The notes under the pieces are model-generated. The model saw only the letters and a program-made list of their open reading frames with translations, had not been told where the DNA came from and did no database searches. A DNA stretch of 64,000 nucleotides from the NCBI RefSeq assembly GCF_000010285.1, contig NC_010617.1, positions 1,426,001-1,490,000 on the forward strand. The letters are read 5' to 3'. The stretch is from Kocuria rhizophila DC2201 (GTDB lineage: Bacteria; Actinomycetota; Actinomycetes; Actinomycetales; Micrococcaceae). Within the stretch, counting starts at the first letter, position 1. Each line of letters opens with the position of its first letter. The position numbers and the translations under genes were made by a program. Shown here in pieces: positions 32,053 through 41,613 of the stretch.

Positions 32053-32136
32053 TCCCCGCGCCAGCGGGAACGAGGCCATCGAGGTGTCCTCGCCCAACGA
32101 GGTCACGCGTTGATCCCGGCGCCCGCGGGAACGAGG
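32050..32136 (+). repeat. two-copy CRISPR-like (type I-E-like) repeat, no cas genes
   Basis: Copies at 32,050-32,075 and 32,111-32,136 match at 24 of 26 positions. Each contains an inner palindrome (TCCCCGCGCCAGCGGGA in the first, TCCCGGCGCCCGCGGGA in the second) and ends AACGAGG. Start-to-start distance is 61 nt, the period of type I-E arrays (28-nt repeat plus 33-nt spacer). No cas gene is in the window, and no third copy exists 61 nt to either side. It may be an array relic or two terminator-like hairpins. The following 214 bp before rsmE hold nothing recognised. Confidence 0.4.
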
Positions 32137-32350
32137 TGACCGGGCGGCGTCGTCAGCGCGCGGCACCGGGAGCGCGCCCGTTCGGCGCCGCGTCCCGTCG
32201 AGGATCACGAGGCCGCCCGCTCGCCGCGGTGCCCCGCGGCGGCTTCAGCTGCGGCCGCGCACCAGACCCCTCGATCCGAGAGACGGGCACAGTCAGGCGC
32301 GGCCCAGGAACCCGGGCCGGCCGGACCTGGCACGTTCGCCCGTGGTGAGG

Positions 32351-33112
32351 TCAGTCCCAGAAGCCGAGCACGGCGTTGAGCGCCGCGAGGGCCGCCGGTC
32401 CGGCGCTCGAAGAGCGCATCACCGTGGTGCCCAGCCGCACCGGCCGGGCACCGGCCCCCTGCAGCGCGGCCAGCTCACCGTCCGAGATGCCGCCCTCGGG
32501 TCCCACGACCACGGCGATCCGCTCGCGGTCCCGCCACGCGGCGGCGTGGGCGGTGGACCAGGGGGTCGCGACGCTCTCGTGCAGCACGAGCCACAGCGTC
32601 TCCGGCTCCGCCCGCACGAGCTCGGCGAGACCCGCGGTGTCCACCCACGGGGCCAGCTCGGGCCAGTGGGCGCGCCGGGACTGCTTGGCGGCTGACGCGA
32701 GGGTGGCCTCCCACTTGGCCATGGTCTTGGCAGCGCGCTCCGCGCGCAGCCGCACGATGCTGCGCTCGGCCTGCCACGCCACCACGCGGTCCACCCCGAG
32801 CTCGGTGGCGGACTCGACGGCCTGCAGGTCCCGGTCACCCTTGGCGAGGGCCTGCACGAGGGTGAGGGAGGGCGCGGTGACCGGCTCCCGGGTGACGGAG
32901 TCCACGGCCACCGTCATCCGGTCCCGCTCCCCCGCCGTGAACATGCAGCCCGCGCGGGTGCCCCTGCCGTCGACGAGGTCGAGGGGCTCACCGGCCCGCA
33001 GCCGGCGCACGGTCACCGCGTGCCGGGCCTCCGGGCCCGTGACCTCCAGGGTCCCGCCCGGGGCCGCCGCAGCGAGCTCCGGGGCGGGGACGTGGAAGAC
33101 CGGGTTCGTCAC
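32351..33112 (-). CDS. rsmE: 16S rRNA (uracil1498-N3)-methyltransferase
   Basis: 253-residue SPOUT-class methyltransferase that modifies U1498 of 16S rRNA using S-adenosylmethionine. Motifs are [16 protein letters not shown] in the N-terminal PUA-like domain, [19 protein letters not shown], and the knot region [13 protein letters not shown] then [18 protein letters not shown]. The GTG start overlaps the dnaJ stop by 4 bp, giving translational coupling. The hrcA-dnaJ-rsmE order is conserved in actinobacteria. Confidence 0.95.
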   Translation of the reverse strand: MTNPVFHVPAPELAAAAPGGTLEVTGPEARHAVTVRRLRAGEPLDLVDGRGTRAGCMFTAGERDRMTVAVDSVTREPVTAPSLTLVQALAKGDRDLQAVESATELGVDRVVAWQAERSIVRLRAERAAKTMAKWEATLASAAKQSRRAHWPELAPWVDTAGLAELVRAEPETLWLVLHESVATPWSTAHAAAWRDRERIAVVVGPEGGISDGELAALQGAGARPVRLGTTVMRSSSAGPAALAALNAVLGFWD

Positions 33113-34251
33113 TGCTCGTTGAACCGGCCGCGCAGCCGGGAGAAGAACCCGCCGGAGTGGGAGGTGCTCACCGTGGTGCCGTCCGCGGAGTCCTCGTCGC
33201 GCAGCTCGGCGAGACGCTGCATCAGCTCACGCTGCTCACCGGTGAGGTTGCGGGGCGTCTCCACCTCGAAGTGCACCTGCAGGTCCCCGCGGCCCTTGCC
33301 GCGCAGGTGGGTCACGCCGAGGTGGTCCAGGGTGACCGTGGCCCCGGACTGGGTCCCGGGCTCGACCGAGACGGTGCGCGTGCCGTCGAAGGTCTCCAGG
33401 GTCACCGTGGTGCCCAGGGCCGCGGCGGTCATGGGGATGCGCAGCCGCGCGTGGAGGTCGTCCCCCTCGCGGTGGAACGTGGGGTCCGGGTCCACCTTCA
33501 GCTCCACGAAGAGGTCCCCGTTGGGGCCACCGGCGGTGCCTGCCTCGCCCTGCCCGCCCAGCCGGATCCGGTTGCCGGACTGGATGCCGGCCGGGATCTT
33601 CACGCTCAGCGGCCGGCGGTCCCGCACTCGGCCCTCGCCGTAGCACTCGTGGCACGGGTGCTCCACCACGGTGCCGAAGCCGTTGCACTGCGAGCACGGG
33701 GCCTGCGTGGTCACCATGCCCAGGATGGACTGGCGCTGGTACTGCATGTGGCCGGAGCCGTGGCACATGCTGCACGTGGTGGGGCTGGTGCCGGGCTGGC
33801 AGCAGGAGCCGTTGCACGTGGGGCACACCACGGCGGTGTCCACCGTGATGTCCTTCTCCACACCGAACACGGCGTCCTTGAGCGAGACCCGCACGTTGAT
33901 CAGTGCGTCCTGGCCCTGCTGGGTGCGGGAGCGGGGGCCGCGCTGGCCACCGGCGCCGGCGCCCTGGAAGAAGGTCTCGAAGATGTCCGAGAAGCCGAAG
34001 CCGGTACCGGGGAAGCCCCCGCCGAATCCGGTGTCCGTGCCGTTCTCGTTGCCCGTGGCGTCGTACACACGGCGCTTCTCGGGATCCGAGAGGACGTCGT
34101 TGGCGTGAGAGACGCGCTTGAACTCCTCCGCGGCCTCCGGGGAGGGGTTCACGTCCGGGTGGAGCGAGCGGGCCTTCTTGCGGTAGGCGCGCTTGATCTC
34201 TTCGGCGCTGGCGTCACGGCTCACGCCGAGGGTTTCGTAGTGGTCGCTCAC
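33109..34251 (-). CDS. dnaJ: chaperone DnaJ
   Basis: Hsp40 co-chaperone of DnaK. 380 residues. J-domain at residues 1-70 with the HPD motif ([11 protein letters not shown]), a Gly/Phe-rich stretch ([13 protein letters not shown]), then four zinc-finger repeats. Three fit CxxCxGxG ([16 protein letters not shown], and CHECYGEG). The first reads CPTCNGSC, with the last Gly replaced by Cys. The C-terminal substrate-binding domains follow. It resembles actinobacterial DnaJ2, which pairs with hrcA rather than with dnaK-grpE. The ATG lies ~65 bp after hrcA, so HrcA controls it through the upstream CIRCE element. Confidence 0.96.
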   Translation of the reverse strand: MSDHYETLGVSRDASAEEIKRAYRKKARSLHPDVNPSPEAAEEFKRVSHANDVLSDPEKRRVYDATGNENGTDTGFGGGFPGTGFGFSDIFETFFQGAGAGGQRGPRSRTQQGQDALINVRVSLKDAVFGVEKDITVDTAVVCPTCNGSCCQPGTSPTTCSMCHGSGHMQYQRQSILGMVTTQAPCSQCNGFGTVVEHPCHECYGEGRVRDRRPLSVKIPAGIQSGNRIRLGGQGEAGTAGGPNGDLFVELKVDPDPTFHREGDDLHARLRIPMTAAALGTTVTLETFDGTRTVSVEPGTQSGATVTLDHLGVTHLRGKGRGDLQVHFEVETPRNLTGEQRELMQRLAELRDEDSADGTTVSTSHSGGFFSRLRGRFNEQ

Positions 34252-34317
34252 GATGTCGTCGCTTCTGCTTTCGTCGGGTCTGTGGTCTGTGGTTCGTACG
34301 GTCTGCGCGCGGGCGCG

Positions 34318-35331
34318 TCAGTCCCCGAGGTTCCGGGACAGGTAGCGGGCCACCGCGCGCACGGCGGCCATGGTGGTGGGGTAGTCCATGCGGGTGGGCC
34401 CCACCACGCCCACCTTGGAGGCGGCGTGCGGACCGTAGCCGGTGGCCACCACGGAGGCTTCTGCCAGCGGGTCGTCGCACTCCTCGGAGCCGATGCGCAC
34501 CGCCACCCCGCGCTCGTCCTGCTGCATCGCGGACAACAACCGCAGCATGGTGACTTGTTCCTCCAGCGCCTCCAGCACCGGGGAGATGCTCTGGGGGAAG
34601 TCCCCGCTGAAGCGGGCCAGGTTGGCGGTGCCGGCCATCACCAGCCGGTGCTCGTCCGACGCCGCCGCGAGCACCGCCAGTGCCTCGCTCACCCGGTCCC
34701 CGGCGTGCCGCAACGCCTCGGGCAGCTCCTCGGCCAGTCCGGCCACACGGCCGGGCACGGTCTCCAGGGTGCTGCCGAGAACGCGCGCGAGCACGCGGGC
34801 CCGCAGCTCGAGCAGCTGCACCTCGTCCAGGGGCTCGGCGAGCTCCACCGCACGCTGGGCCACCCGCCCGGACGTGGGGATGAGGATGACCAGCACGGTG
34901 CCGGCACCCACGTCCACGAGCTCCACGTGGCGCACGGTGATCCCGGCGCGCACGGGGTACTGGATCACGGCCGCCTGGTGCGTGAGCTGGGCGAGCAGCC
35001 GCACGGTGCGCTCCATGACGTCGTCGAGGTCGTGGGCGCCCTCTAGGAACACCTGGATGGCCCGGCGCTGGGCACCCGTGAGGGGCTGCAGCGCGGCGAT
35101 CTGGTCCACGAACACGCGGTACCCCCGGTCCGTGGGGATCCGCCCGGAGCTCGTGTGCGGAGCCACGATCAGCCCGGCCTCCTCGAGGGCAGCCATGTCG
35201 TTGCGCACGGTGGCGGAGGACACCGGAAGCCGGTGGCGCTCCACGAGGGCCTTGGAGCCCACCGGTTCCCGCGAGTGGACGTAGTCCTCCACGATCGCCC
35301 GCAGGATCTGCACCCGGCGCGGGTTCTCCAT
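34318..35331 (-). CDS. hrcA: heat-inducible transcription repressor HrcA
   Basis: 337-residue repressor that binds CIRCE. The N-terminal winged helix (RRVQILRAIVEDYVHSREPV, then SSATVRNDMAALEEAGLI and HTSSGRIPTDRGYR) is diagnostic. A GAF-like dimerisation domain follows. The ATG at 35,329-35,331 has GGGAGG 8 nt upstream; a GTG nine bases earlier would overlap that site. First gene of the hrcA-dnaJ-rsmE operon, with a CIRCE element 63-90 bp upstream, so it is autoregulated and heat-induced. Confidence 0.96.
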   Translation of the reverse strand: MENPRRVQILRAIVEDYVHSREPVGSKALVERHRLPVSSATVRNDMAALEEAGLIVAPHTSSGRIPTDRGYRVFVDQIAALQPLTGAQRRAIQVFLEGAHDLDDVMERTVRLLAQLTHQAAVIQYPVRAGITVRHVELVDVGAGTVLVILIPTSGRVAQRAVELAEPLDEVQLLELRARVLARVLGSTLETVPGRVAGLAEELPEALRHAGDRVSEALAVLAAASDEHRLVMAGTANLARFSGDFPQSISPVLEALEEQVTMLRLLSAMQQDERGVAVRIGSEECDDPLAEASVVATGYGPHAASKVGVVGPTRMDYPTTMAAVRAVARYLSRNLGD

Positions 35332-35394
35332 GCTCCTCACCTCCCGTGGCTCGTGGGTCGGCGGGTCCGTGCCCGCCGTGGCCGACCACTAATT

Positions 35395-35421
35395 TTGGCA
35401 CTCATCCGCGCACAGTGCTAA
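35395..35421. promoter_or_regulatory. CIRCE element (HrcA operator)
   Basis: TTGGCACTC, nine bases, then CAGTGCTAA. The consensus is TTAGCACTC-N9-GAGTGCTAA, so each arm has one mismatch. It lies between hrcA and the divergent DUF3097 gene. The minus-strand TTAGCA in the right arm could be the -35 of hrcA, with CAAAAT as -10. Confidence 0.9.
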
Positions 35422-35505
35422 TCCCGGTGCCCGCCACGGGCCGGGCAGGGCCCCGGGTTTTGGTACGCTCGCCGCTGATCCAGCCACCGGCACGAGGAGC
35501 AGACC

Positions 35506-36384
35506 GTGAACGCACCCGGGTGGGGCTGGGGCCCCCAGGACCTCAGCAGCCCCGAGGTCTCCCGCACCGGCCCGTCGTCCCGGGAGCTGCCGGTGGAGCG
35601 GGACATGGTGCTCGAGGACGTCGAGACCGGGTGGGTGGGCGCCGTCGTGAGCGTGGAGACCATCGGCGGGATGCGCGTGGTGGGCCTTGAGGACCGCCAC
35701 GGGCGCGTCAAGACCTTCCCCCTGGGCCCGGGCTTCCTGCTCGACGGCGAACCGGTTCGCCTCACTCCCCCGGCCACGACGCCCGCCCCCGCCGCCAGGC
35801 GCATCACCCGCTCCGGGTCCGTGGCCGTGGAGAACCTGCGCGCCTCGGTCGCCAAGGAGTCCCGCGTGTGGGTCGAGGGGTACCACGACGCCGAGCTGGT
35901 CGCCAAGGTGTGGGGCCACGACCTCGCCGTGGAGGGGATCGTGGTGGAACCGCTGCACGGCATCGACGACCTCCCCGGGGCCATCCGGGACTTCGCCCCG
36001 GGCCCGCAGCGGCGCCTCGGGATCCTCGTGGACCACCTGGTGCCCGGGTCCAAGGAGTCCCGCATCGCGCAGCAGGCCATGCGCGTGCCCGGAGCGGTGG
36101 ACAACGTGCTGATCCTCGGGCACCCCTACGTGGACATCTGGCAGGCCGTGAAGCCCTCCGCCCTCGGGATCCCCGCGTGGCCTGTGATCCCGCGCGGCGT
36201 GGACTGGAAGACCGGCATGGCCAAGGCGCTCGGACTGCCCCACCGCACGCCGCAGGACGTGGGACGGGCCTGGCAGCAGATCCTCACGCGCGTGGACAGC
36301 TACGCGGACCTGGAGCCCGCCCTGCTGGGGCGCGTGGAGGAGCTCATCGACTTCCTCACGGCGCAGGCCGGTCCCGCCATGTGA
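35506..36384 (+). CDS. DUF3097 family protein
   Basis: 292-residue soluble protein of an actinobacterial family of unknown function. Typical parts are the N-terminal VERDMVLEDVETGWVGAVVS, RVWVEGYHDAELVAKVWG (a Toprim-like glutamate and acidic pair), RRLGILVDHLVPGSKESRIA, and VLILGHPYVDIWQAVKP. The acidic 'EGYHDAEL' and 'LVDHL' positions recall Toprim folds (inference). The GTG start has GAGGAG upstream and TACGCT as likely -10. It is divergent from hrcA, so it shares the CIRCE-containing intergenic region. Whether it is heat-regulated is open. Confidence 0.85.
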   Translation: MNAPGWGWGPQDLSSPEVSRTGPSSRELPVERDMVLEDVETGWVGAVVSVETIGGMRVVGLEDRHGRVKTFPLGPGFLLDGEPVRLTPPATTPAPAARRITRSGSVAVENLRASVAKESRVWVEGYHDAELVAKVWGHDLAVEGIVVEPLHGIDDLPGAIRDFAPGPQRRLGILVDHLVPGSKESRIAQQAMRVPGAVDNVLILGHPYVDIWQAVKPSALGIPAWPVIPRGVDWKTGMAKALGLPHRTPQDVGRAWQQILTRVDSYADLEPALLGRVEELIDFLTAQAGPAM

Positions 36385-36487
36385 TGTGCGCCGTGGCACG
36401 GGGCGGGGCCGCGCCGGTAGGATGGCCGGACCAGACCCCCGCATCCACGTCTGGACCGGCCACCGCCCCTGAAAGGGACACCCACTC

Positions 36488-36928
36488 GTGACTGACGTTG
36501 CCCCCGCGCGCCCCGCATCCTCCGGCTCCACCGCTCCCGCCCCGTTCGACTCCGTGGCCGCCGTCGCGCAGCCCCTGGACGTGGACCAGGACCGGCAGTG
36601 GGCCACGCTCGCGCACCTGGGCGGCGTGGTGGGCGTACTCCCCAGCTACGTGATCCACCGCGTGTTCAAGGACCGCGGCCCGTTCACCGCCCAGGAGTCC
36701 CGGGAGGCCGCGAACTACACGCTGCTGCCCAGCATCATCGTCCTGGCCGGGATCGTGCTGTCCCTGGTTCCCGTGGTCGGGGGCGTCTTCTCCGTCATCG
36801 CGGCCCTCACGTGGCTCGCACTGGCCGTCACCTCGGTGCGCGCCGGGATCAAGGTCAACCGCGGTGAGCCGCACCAGTACCGGTACAACACCCACCTCTA
36901 CGACACGCTCTCCGCCCGACGCGGCTGA
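36488..36928 (+). CDS. DUF4870-like small membrane protein
   Basis: 146 residues. A disordered Ala/Pro/Ser N-terminus (~1-35) precedes DRQWATLAHLGGVVGVLPSYVI, the family-typical entry into the first membrane helix. KDRGPFTAQESREAANY and two closely spaced hydrophobic segments (LLPSIIVLAGIVLSLVPVVG and VFSVIAALTWLALAVTSV) follow. It ends in a basic, tyrosine-rich tail. Family function is unknown. The GTG start follows GAAAGGGA; TAGGAT at ~36,418 is a likely -10. Confidence 0.82.
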   Translation: MTDVAPARPASSGSTAPAPFDSVAAVAQPLDVDQDRQWATLAHLGGVVGVLPSYVIHRVFKDRGPFTAQESREAANYTLLPSIIVLAGIVLSLVPVVGGVFSVIAALTWLALAVTSVRAGIKVNRGEPHQYRYNTHLYDTLSARRG

Positions 36929-37015
36929 GGCGCCCGCGGAGGCGCACCCGACGGCCCGCACTCGGCGACGACGCCCCGGGTCAGTGCCTCCGCACTGCCC
37001 GCCGCCCCGCGGCGC

Positions 37016-38260
37016 TCACCAGTCCAGCAGCCGCCGCGTCACGGCGTCGGCCATGAGGCGCCCGGCGTCCGTGAGCACGGCGGTGCCCGCCAGCGCGGCG
37101 GGGCCGTCCAGCCAGCCGTCCGCGATCAGTCCGGCCACGGCGCGGCGACCTTCCGGGCGTAGGGAGGCCACCGGGAGGCCCTCGCTGATCCGGATGCCGA
37201 GCATCACGTGCTCCACGTACTGGGTGTCCGCGTCCAGCGTCTCGCGCCCCACCGCGGGTGAGACCCCCGCGCGGACCCTGTTCGTGTAGGGCAGAGGGTG
37301 CTTGAGGTTCCACCAGCGCACCCCGTCCACGTGGGAGTGGGCCCCGGGCCCGATGCCCCACCAGTCCTGGTTGCGCCAGTAGGCGATGTTGTGCGCGCTG
37401 CGGTTCTGCTGCGCGGTGCGACCGTGCGCGTCCCGCGACCAGTTGGACACCTCGTACCAGGCGAACCCGGCATCGCGCAGCATCCGGTCCGCCAGGGTGT
37501 ACTTGTCCGCCTGGTCGTCCGGATCCACCTCGGGCACCTCGCCGCGGCGGATCTGGGCGGCCAGCTTGGTGCCGTCCTCGATGATCAGCGAGTACGCGGA
37601 GACGTGGTCCGGCTCCATGGCCAGGACCGCTTCCACGGAGGTCTCCCAGTCCCGCAGGCTCTCCCCCGGCGTGCCGTGGATCAGGTCCACGCTCGTGCCC
37701 AGCCCGCGCTCCTTGGCCCAGCCGACGGCGCGCGGCACGTTCGCGGGGGTGTGCGTGCGTTCCAGCACCGCCAGCACGTGCGGCACCGCGGACTGCATCC
37801 CGAAGGACACGCGGGTCACCCCGGCCGCGGCGAGGACGTCGAAGGTCTCCTGCGTGACGGAGTCCGGGTTCGCCTCGACCGTGACCTCCGCGCCCGGTGC
37901 CAGCCCGAAGCTCTCCCTGGCCTGGTGCAGCATGGCGGCGAGTTCCCGCGCCGGCAGCAGCGTGGGGGTGCCGCCGCCGAAGAACACGCTGTGCAGCGGC
38001 CGCGGCGGTGACCCGGCGGCGTCGAGCACCGAGCGGGCGAAGCGGACCTCCGCGGCGGCGTCGGCGTGGTAGTCCGCACGGGAGACGCCGTCACCGAGCT
38101 GCTCCATGGTGTACGTGTTGAAGTCGCAGTACCCGCAGCGCACGGCGCAGAACGGGACGTGGACGTACAGGCTCAGGGTGCGCTCCGAGGCGCGGGCCAC
38201 CGCACCGGCGGGCAGCGCACCGTCCTCCGGAGCCGGATCACCTTCCGGTTGCGCGGGCAC
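37016..38260 (-). CDS. hemW: radical SAM haem chaperone HemW (coproporphyrinogen oxidase-like)
   Basis: 414 residues. The radical SAM cluster motif is CAVRCGYCDF (the CxxxCxxC of the HemN/HemW family), followed by FFGGGTPTLLP, EANPDSVT, RVSFGMQS, and the C-terminal WWGIGPGAHSHV. HemW inserts haem into respiratory enzymes, which fits the oxidase genes here, but older annotations call it HemN. The GTG at 38,258-38,260 overlaps the lepA stop codon by one base (TAGTG) behind the AAGAAGAAG end of lepA. An internal GTG (VARASERTLSLY) is possible and would shorten the protein by ~22 residues. Conserved lepA-hemW order. Confidence 0.93.
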   Translation of the reverse strand: MPAQPEGDPAPEDGALPAGAVARASERTLSLYVHVPFCAVRCGYCDFNTYTMEQLGDGVSRADYHADAAAEVRFARSVLDAAGSPPRPLHSVFFGGGTPTLLPARELAAMLHQARESFGLAPGAEVTVEANPDSVTQETFDVLAAAGVTRVSFGMQSAVPHVLAVLERTHTPANVPRAVGWAKERGLGTSVDLIHGTPGESLRDWETSVEAVLAMEPDHVSAYSLIIEDGTKLAAQIRRGEVPEVDPDDQADKYTLADRMLRDAGFAWYEVSNWSRDAHGRTAQQNRSAHNIAYWRNQDWWGIGPGAHSHVDGVRWWNLKHPLPYTNRVRAGVSPAVGRETLDADTQYVEHVMLGIRISEGLPVASLRPEGRRAVAGLIADGWLDGPAALAGTAVLTDAGRLMADAVTRRLLDW

Positions 38261-40116
38261 TACTTCTTCTTGTCCTTGCCGTTGTCCTCGTCCGAGGACA
38301 GCGCGGCCACGAAGGCCTCCTGGGGGACCTCCACGCGGCCCACCATCTTCATGCGCTTCTTGCCCTCCTTCTGCTTCTCGAGCAGCTTGCGCTTGCGGGA
38401 GATGTCGCCGCCGTAGCACTTGGAGAGCACGTCCTTGCGGATCGCGCGGATGTTCTCCCGCGCGATGATCCGGGAACCGATCGCGGCCTGGATGGGCACC
38501 TCGTACTGCTGGCGCGGGATGAGCTTCTGCAGCTTGCCCGTCATCAGCACGCCGTACGAGTACGCCTTGTCCTTGTGGGTGATCGCGCTGAACGCGTCCA
38601 CCTGCTCGCCCTGCAGCAGGATGTCCACCTTCACGAGGTCCGCGGCCTGCTCGCCGTCCGCCTTCCAGTCCAGGGACGCGTACCCCCGGGTCTTGGACTT
38701 GAGCTGGTCGAAGAAGTCGAACACGATCTCCGCGAGCGGCAGTCGGTAGCGCAGCTCCACGCGGTCCTCCGAGAGGTAGTCCATGCCCTTCATCTCGCCG
38801 CGCTTGGACTGGGAGAGCTCCATGACGGCGCCGATGAACTCGGAGGGCACGAGGATGGTGGCCGAGACCATGGGCTCGCGGATCTCCAGGATCCGGCCCT
38901 CGGGGAACTCGGAGGGGTTGGTGACCTCCACCTCGGAGTGGTCCTCGAGCGTCACGTTGTAGGACACCGAGGGCGCGGTGGAGATCAGGTCCAGGTTGAA
39001 CTCGCGCTCCAGGCGGTCCCGGGTGATCTCCAGGTGCAGCAGACCCAGGAAGCCGCAGCGGAAGCCGAAGCCCAGCGCGGCGGAGGTCTCGGGCTCGTAG
39101 ACCAGGGCGGCGTCGTTGAGCTGCAGCTTCTCCAGGGCGTCGCGCAGCACCGGGTAGTCGGAGCCCTCCACGGGGAACAAGCCCGAGAACACCATGGGCT
39201 TGGGGTCCTCGTACCCGCCGAGGGACTCCTGCGCGGGCTTCTGCTGGTTGGTCACGGTGTCGCCCACGCGGGACTGGCGGACGTCCTTCACACCCGTGAT
39301 CAGGTAGCCCACCTCCCCCACGCTCAGTCCCTTGGACGGGATGGGCTCCGGCGAGATCACGCCGATCTCCAGCAGCTCGTGGGTCGCACCCGTGGACATC
39401 ATCTGGATCCGCTCGCGCGGCACCAGCGTGCCGTCCACCACGCGCACGTAAGTGACCACGCCGCGGTAGGTGTCGTAGACGGAGTCGAAGATCATGGCGC
39501 GCGACGGCGCGTCCTTCACACCCTGGGGCGGGGGCACGTCCCGCACGATGCGCTCCAGCAGCTCCTCCACGCCCTCGCCGGTCTTGCCGGAGACCTTCAG
39601 GACCTCCTCCGGCTCCACACCGATGAGGTTGGCGAGCTCCGCGGCGTACTTCTCCGGCTGGGCGGCCGGCAGGTCGATCTTGTTGAGCACCGGGATGATC
39701 GTGAGGTCGTTCTCGATGGCCAGGTACAGGTTGGCGAGCGTCTGCGCCTCGATGCCCTGGGCGGCGTCCACCAGCAGGATCGTGGCCTCGCACGCCGCCA
39801 GGGAGCGGGAGACCTCGTACGTGAAGTCCACGTGCCCGGGCGTGTCGATCATGTTCAGCGCGTAGTCCGTGCCGTCCACGTTCCACGGCATGCGCACTGC
39901 CTGGGACTTGATGGTGATCCCGCGCTCGCGCTCGATGTCCATGCGGTCCAGGTACTGGGCCTTCATCTGCCGCGGCGTCACCACCCCCGTGGCCTGCAGC
40001 ATCCGGTCCGCCAGCGTGGACTTGCCGTGGTCGATGTGGGCGATGATGCAGAAGTTCCTGATCACCGAGGGGTCGGTCGAGGCAGGTGCCGGTGGATTGA
40101 CGGCCAACGGTGACAC
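38260..40116 (-). CDS. lepA: elongation factor 4 (LepA)
   Basis: Ribosomal back-translocase GTPase, 618 residues. Motifs are [16 protein letters not shown] (G1), the [10 protein letters not shown] switch (G2), DTPGHVDF (G3) and NKIDLP (G4). The elongation-factor domains II, III and V follow, then the LepA-specific C-terminal domain with [20 protein letters not shown]. The GTG at 40,114-40,116 has GAAAGGA upstream. The frame continues upstream to 40,992, but that part is intergenic. The last codons are lysine-rich and overlap hemW. Confidence 0.97.
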
Positions 40117-40188
40117 GGGCGGTCCTTTCGTTCTCAGGATGACTCCCCAGTTTCCCATGATCCCGGGCCGGGGGCGAACCGGTCCCCC

Positions 40189-40194
40189 TACGAT
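40189..40194 (+). promoter_or_regulatory. -10 element for a leaderless PemK-like mRNA
   Basis: TACGAT followed by GTCCCC and the ATG at 40,201. It is divergent from lepA. Confidence 0.5.
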
Positions 40195-40200
40195 GTCCCC

Positions 40201-40797
40201 ATGGCCGACATCACTCGACTGCTGAACCAGGGGCTGCGCCTCCTCCGCATGTACCAGCGCTACGCGGGCTCCCGCGGTCCAGCCTCTCGCTCGTCTCGCT
40301 CCCGGGGCACGACGCCGCCCACCGTGGCCCACGAGAACGGCACCTCGCGCGCCCGGCCGGGCACGCCGACGTCGTCCCCGGGCACCCGCGCACCCGGCAC
40401 CTCCGCGCCGTACCCCGGTGACTGGACGGGGCCCGTGAACCCGCGGTGGGCCGCGAAACCGGACGGTCGGCCCGATCCCGGGGAGGTCGTGTGGACCTGG
40501 GTGCCCTACCAGGAGGACCACTCGCACGGGAAGGACCGGCCCGTGCTGATCGTGGACCGGGCCGGCGAGCACCTGCTGTGCGTGATGCTGACCTCCAAGG
40601 ACCACGACACCGCCCGTCACGACGACCCCTCCTACGTGGAGGTGGGCGTGGGCGGCTGGGACCGCTCCGGGCGGCCCTCGGAGGCGCGGATCGACCGGAT
40701 CATCCCGGTGCGGCCGGAGGACGTGCGGCGCGAGGGGGCGGTGCTGGACCGCGCTCGGTTCGAGGCCGTGGCCGCGGAGCTGACGCGGCGGCGCTGA
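40201..40797 (+). CDS. PemK/MazF-like domain protein, no adjacent antitoxin
   Basis: 198 residues. The first ~85 are a basic, Ser/Pro/Thr-rich region with no known fold ([21 protein letters not shown] at the start). The C-terminal ~110 residues fit the PemK/MazF barrel: [37 protein letters not shown], then [22 protein letters not shown]. PemK/MazF toxins are sequence-specific mRNA interferases, but an antitoxin gene is missing on either side. The long N-terminal extension is unusual, so it may be a house-keeping relative rather than a toxin. The ATG lies 6 nt after TACGAT. Confidence 0.75.
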   Translation: MADITRLLNQGLRLLRMYQRYAGSRGPASRSSRSRGTTPPTVAHENGTSRARPGTPTSSPGTRAPGTSAPYPGDWTGPVNPRWAAKPDGRPDPGEVVWTWVPYQEDHSHGKDRPVLIVDRAGEHLLCVMLTSKDHDTARHDDPSYVEVGVGGWDRSGRPSEARIDRIIPVRPEDVRREGAVLDRARFEAVAAELTRRR

Positions 40798-40952
40798 GCC
40801 GGGTGGAGTCCTGGTGGCACCGGGGCGGCGCCGGACGCCCGCTCTCGACTCGGTCCGTACCCGCCCGTGCCGCGGAGCGTCACCCCAGCACGGACCGGGC
40901 GGCACACCCCGACGCCGACGCGCCGCAGCGGGCATCCGGGGCTCCGGTCTGC

Positions 40953-40958
40953 TAAAGT
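40953..40958 (+). promoter_or_regulatory. -10 element upstream of rpsT
   Basis: TAAAGT in a G+C-rich surround, giving an rpsT 5' leader of ~130 nt. The -35 is indistinct. The leader may take part in S20 autoregulation (inference). The rest of 40,798-41,093 shows no gene. Confidence 0.45.
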
Positions 40959-41093
40959 GGTCCGCTGTGTGTCCGCGCTGGTCGTCGGGCACAGCGGATG
41001 GTTGCCACCGAGCATCCCCACTCTCACAACTCAGTCGATGACCATCCGTGAGCCCTCACTGACCTACTTCCGCAATCGTTCTAGGAGTTACAC

Positions 41094-41354
41094 GTGGCCA
41101 ACATCAAGTCGCAGAAGAAGCGCATCCTCACCAACGAGAAGGCTCGCCTGCGCAACAACTCGTACAAGTCCGAGCTCAAGACGCTCATCCGCAAGGTGGA
41201 TGCCGCTGTCGAGTCCGGCAACAAGGACGCCGCCGCCGAGACCCTGCGCACCGCGTCCCGCAAGCTCGACAAGGCCGTGTCCAAGGGTGTTCTGCACAAG
41301 AACACCGCGGCCAACAAGAAGTCCGGTCTGGCCAAGAAGGTCGCCAAGATCTGA
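41094..41354 (+). CDS. rpsT: 30S ribosomal protein S20
   Basis: 86 residues, very lysine/arginine-rich, starting [20 protein letters not shown], the family signature. It binds 16S rRNA during early 30S assembly. The GTG start has AGGAG 8 nt upstream, and a strong terminator follows. Convergent with holA, as in most actinobacteria. Confidence 0.98.
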   Translation: MANIKSQKKRILTNEKARLRNNSYKSELKTLIRKVDAAVESGNKDAAAETLRTASRKLDKAVSKGVLHKNTAANKKSGLAKKVAKI

Positions 41355-41385
41355 GTCGGCTGACACCGTCTCACTGACGGAGCAC

Positions 41386-41420
41386 ACGGGCCCGGCACTC
41401 CTCGCGAGTGCCGGGCCCGT
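41386..41420 (+). terminator. terminator after rpsT
   Basis: Perfect 15-bp arms (ACGGGCCCGGCACTC and complement) with a CTCGC loop, followed by TCTCGT. Confidence 0.9.
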
Positions 41421-41613
41421 TCTCGTGTGAGGACAGTGTCGTGTCCCGCCAGCGGTCCGTCGGTGCAGAGTCGCTACTCAGCGCCACCCAGGACTGACCG
41501 TTCAGGTCACGGTGGCCCCGTACCCTTGCGCGCGGTGCCGCGGCGTGCGGTTTCACGGTGCCCGGGTTCGCGATCCTCGGTGACCCCGCCGTTGTCGGTG
41601 TTGTGGTGCCCGC

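Noticed and set aside
37016-39886. 956-codon frame including hemW and antiparallel-looking upstream part
   Set aside because: Only the first 414 codons (from 38,260) match HemW; the rest is a second frame of lepA.
38260-40992. Long N-terminal extension of lepA (to 40,992)
   Set aside because: The extension crosses the lepA promoter region and runs antisense to the PemK-like gene. The family N-terminus and GAAAGGA ribosome site put the start at 40,116.
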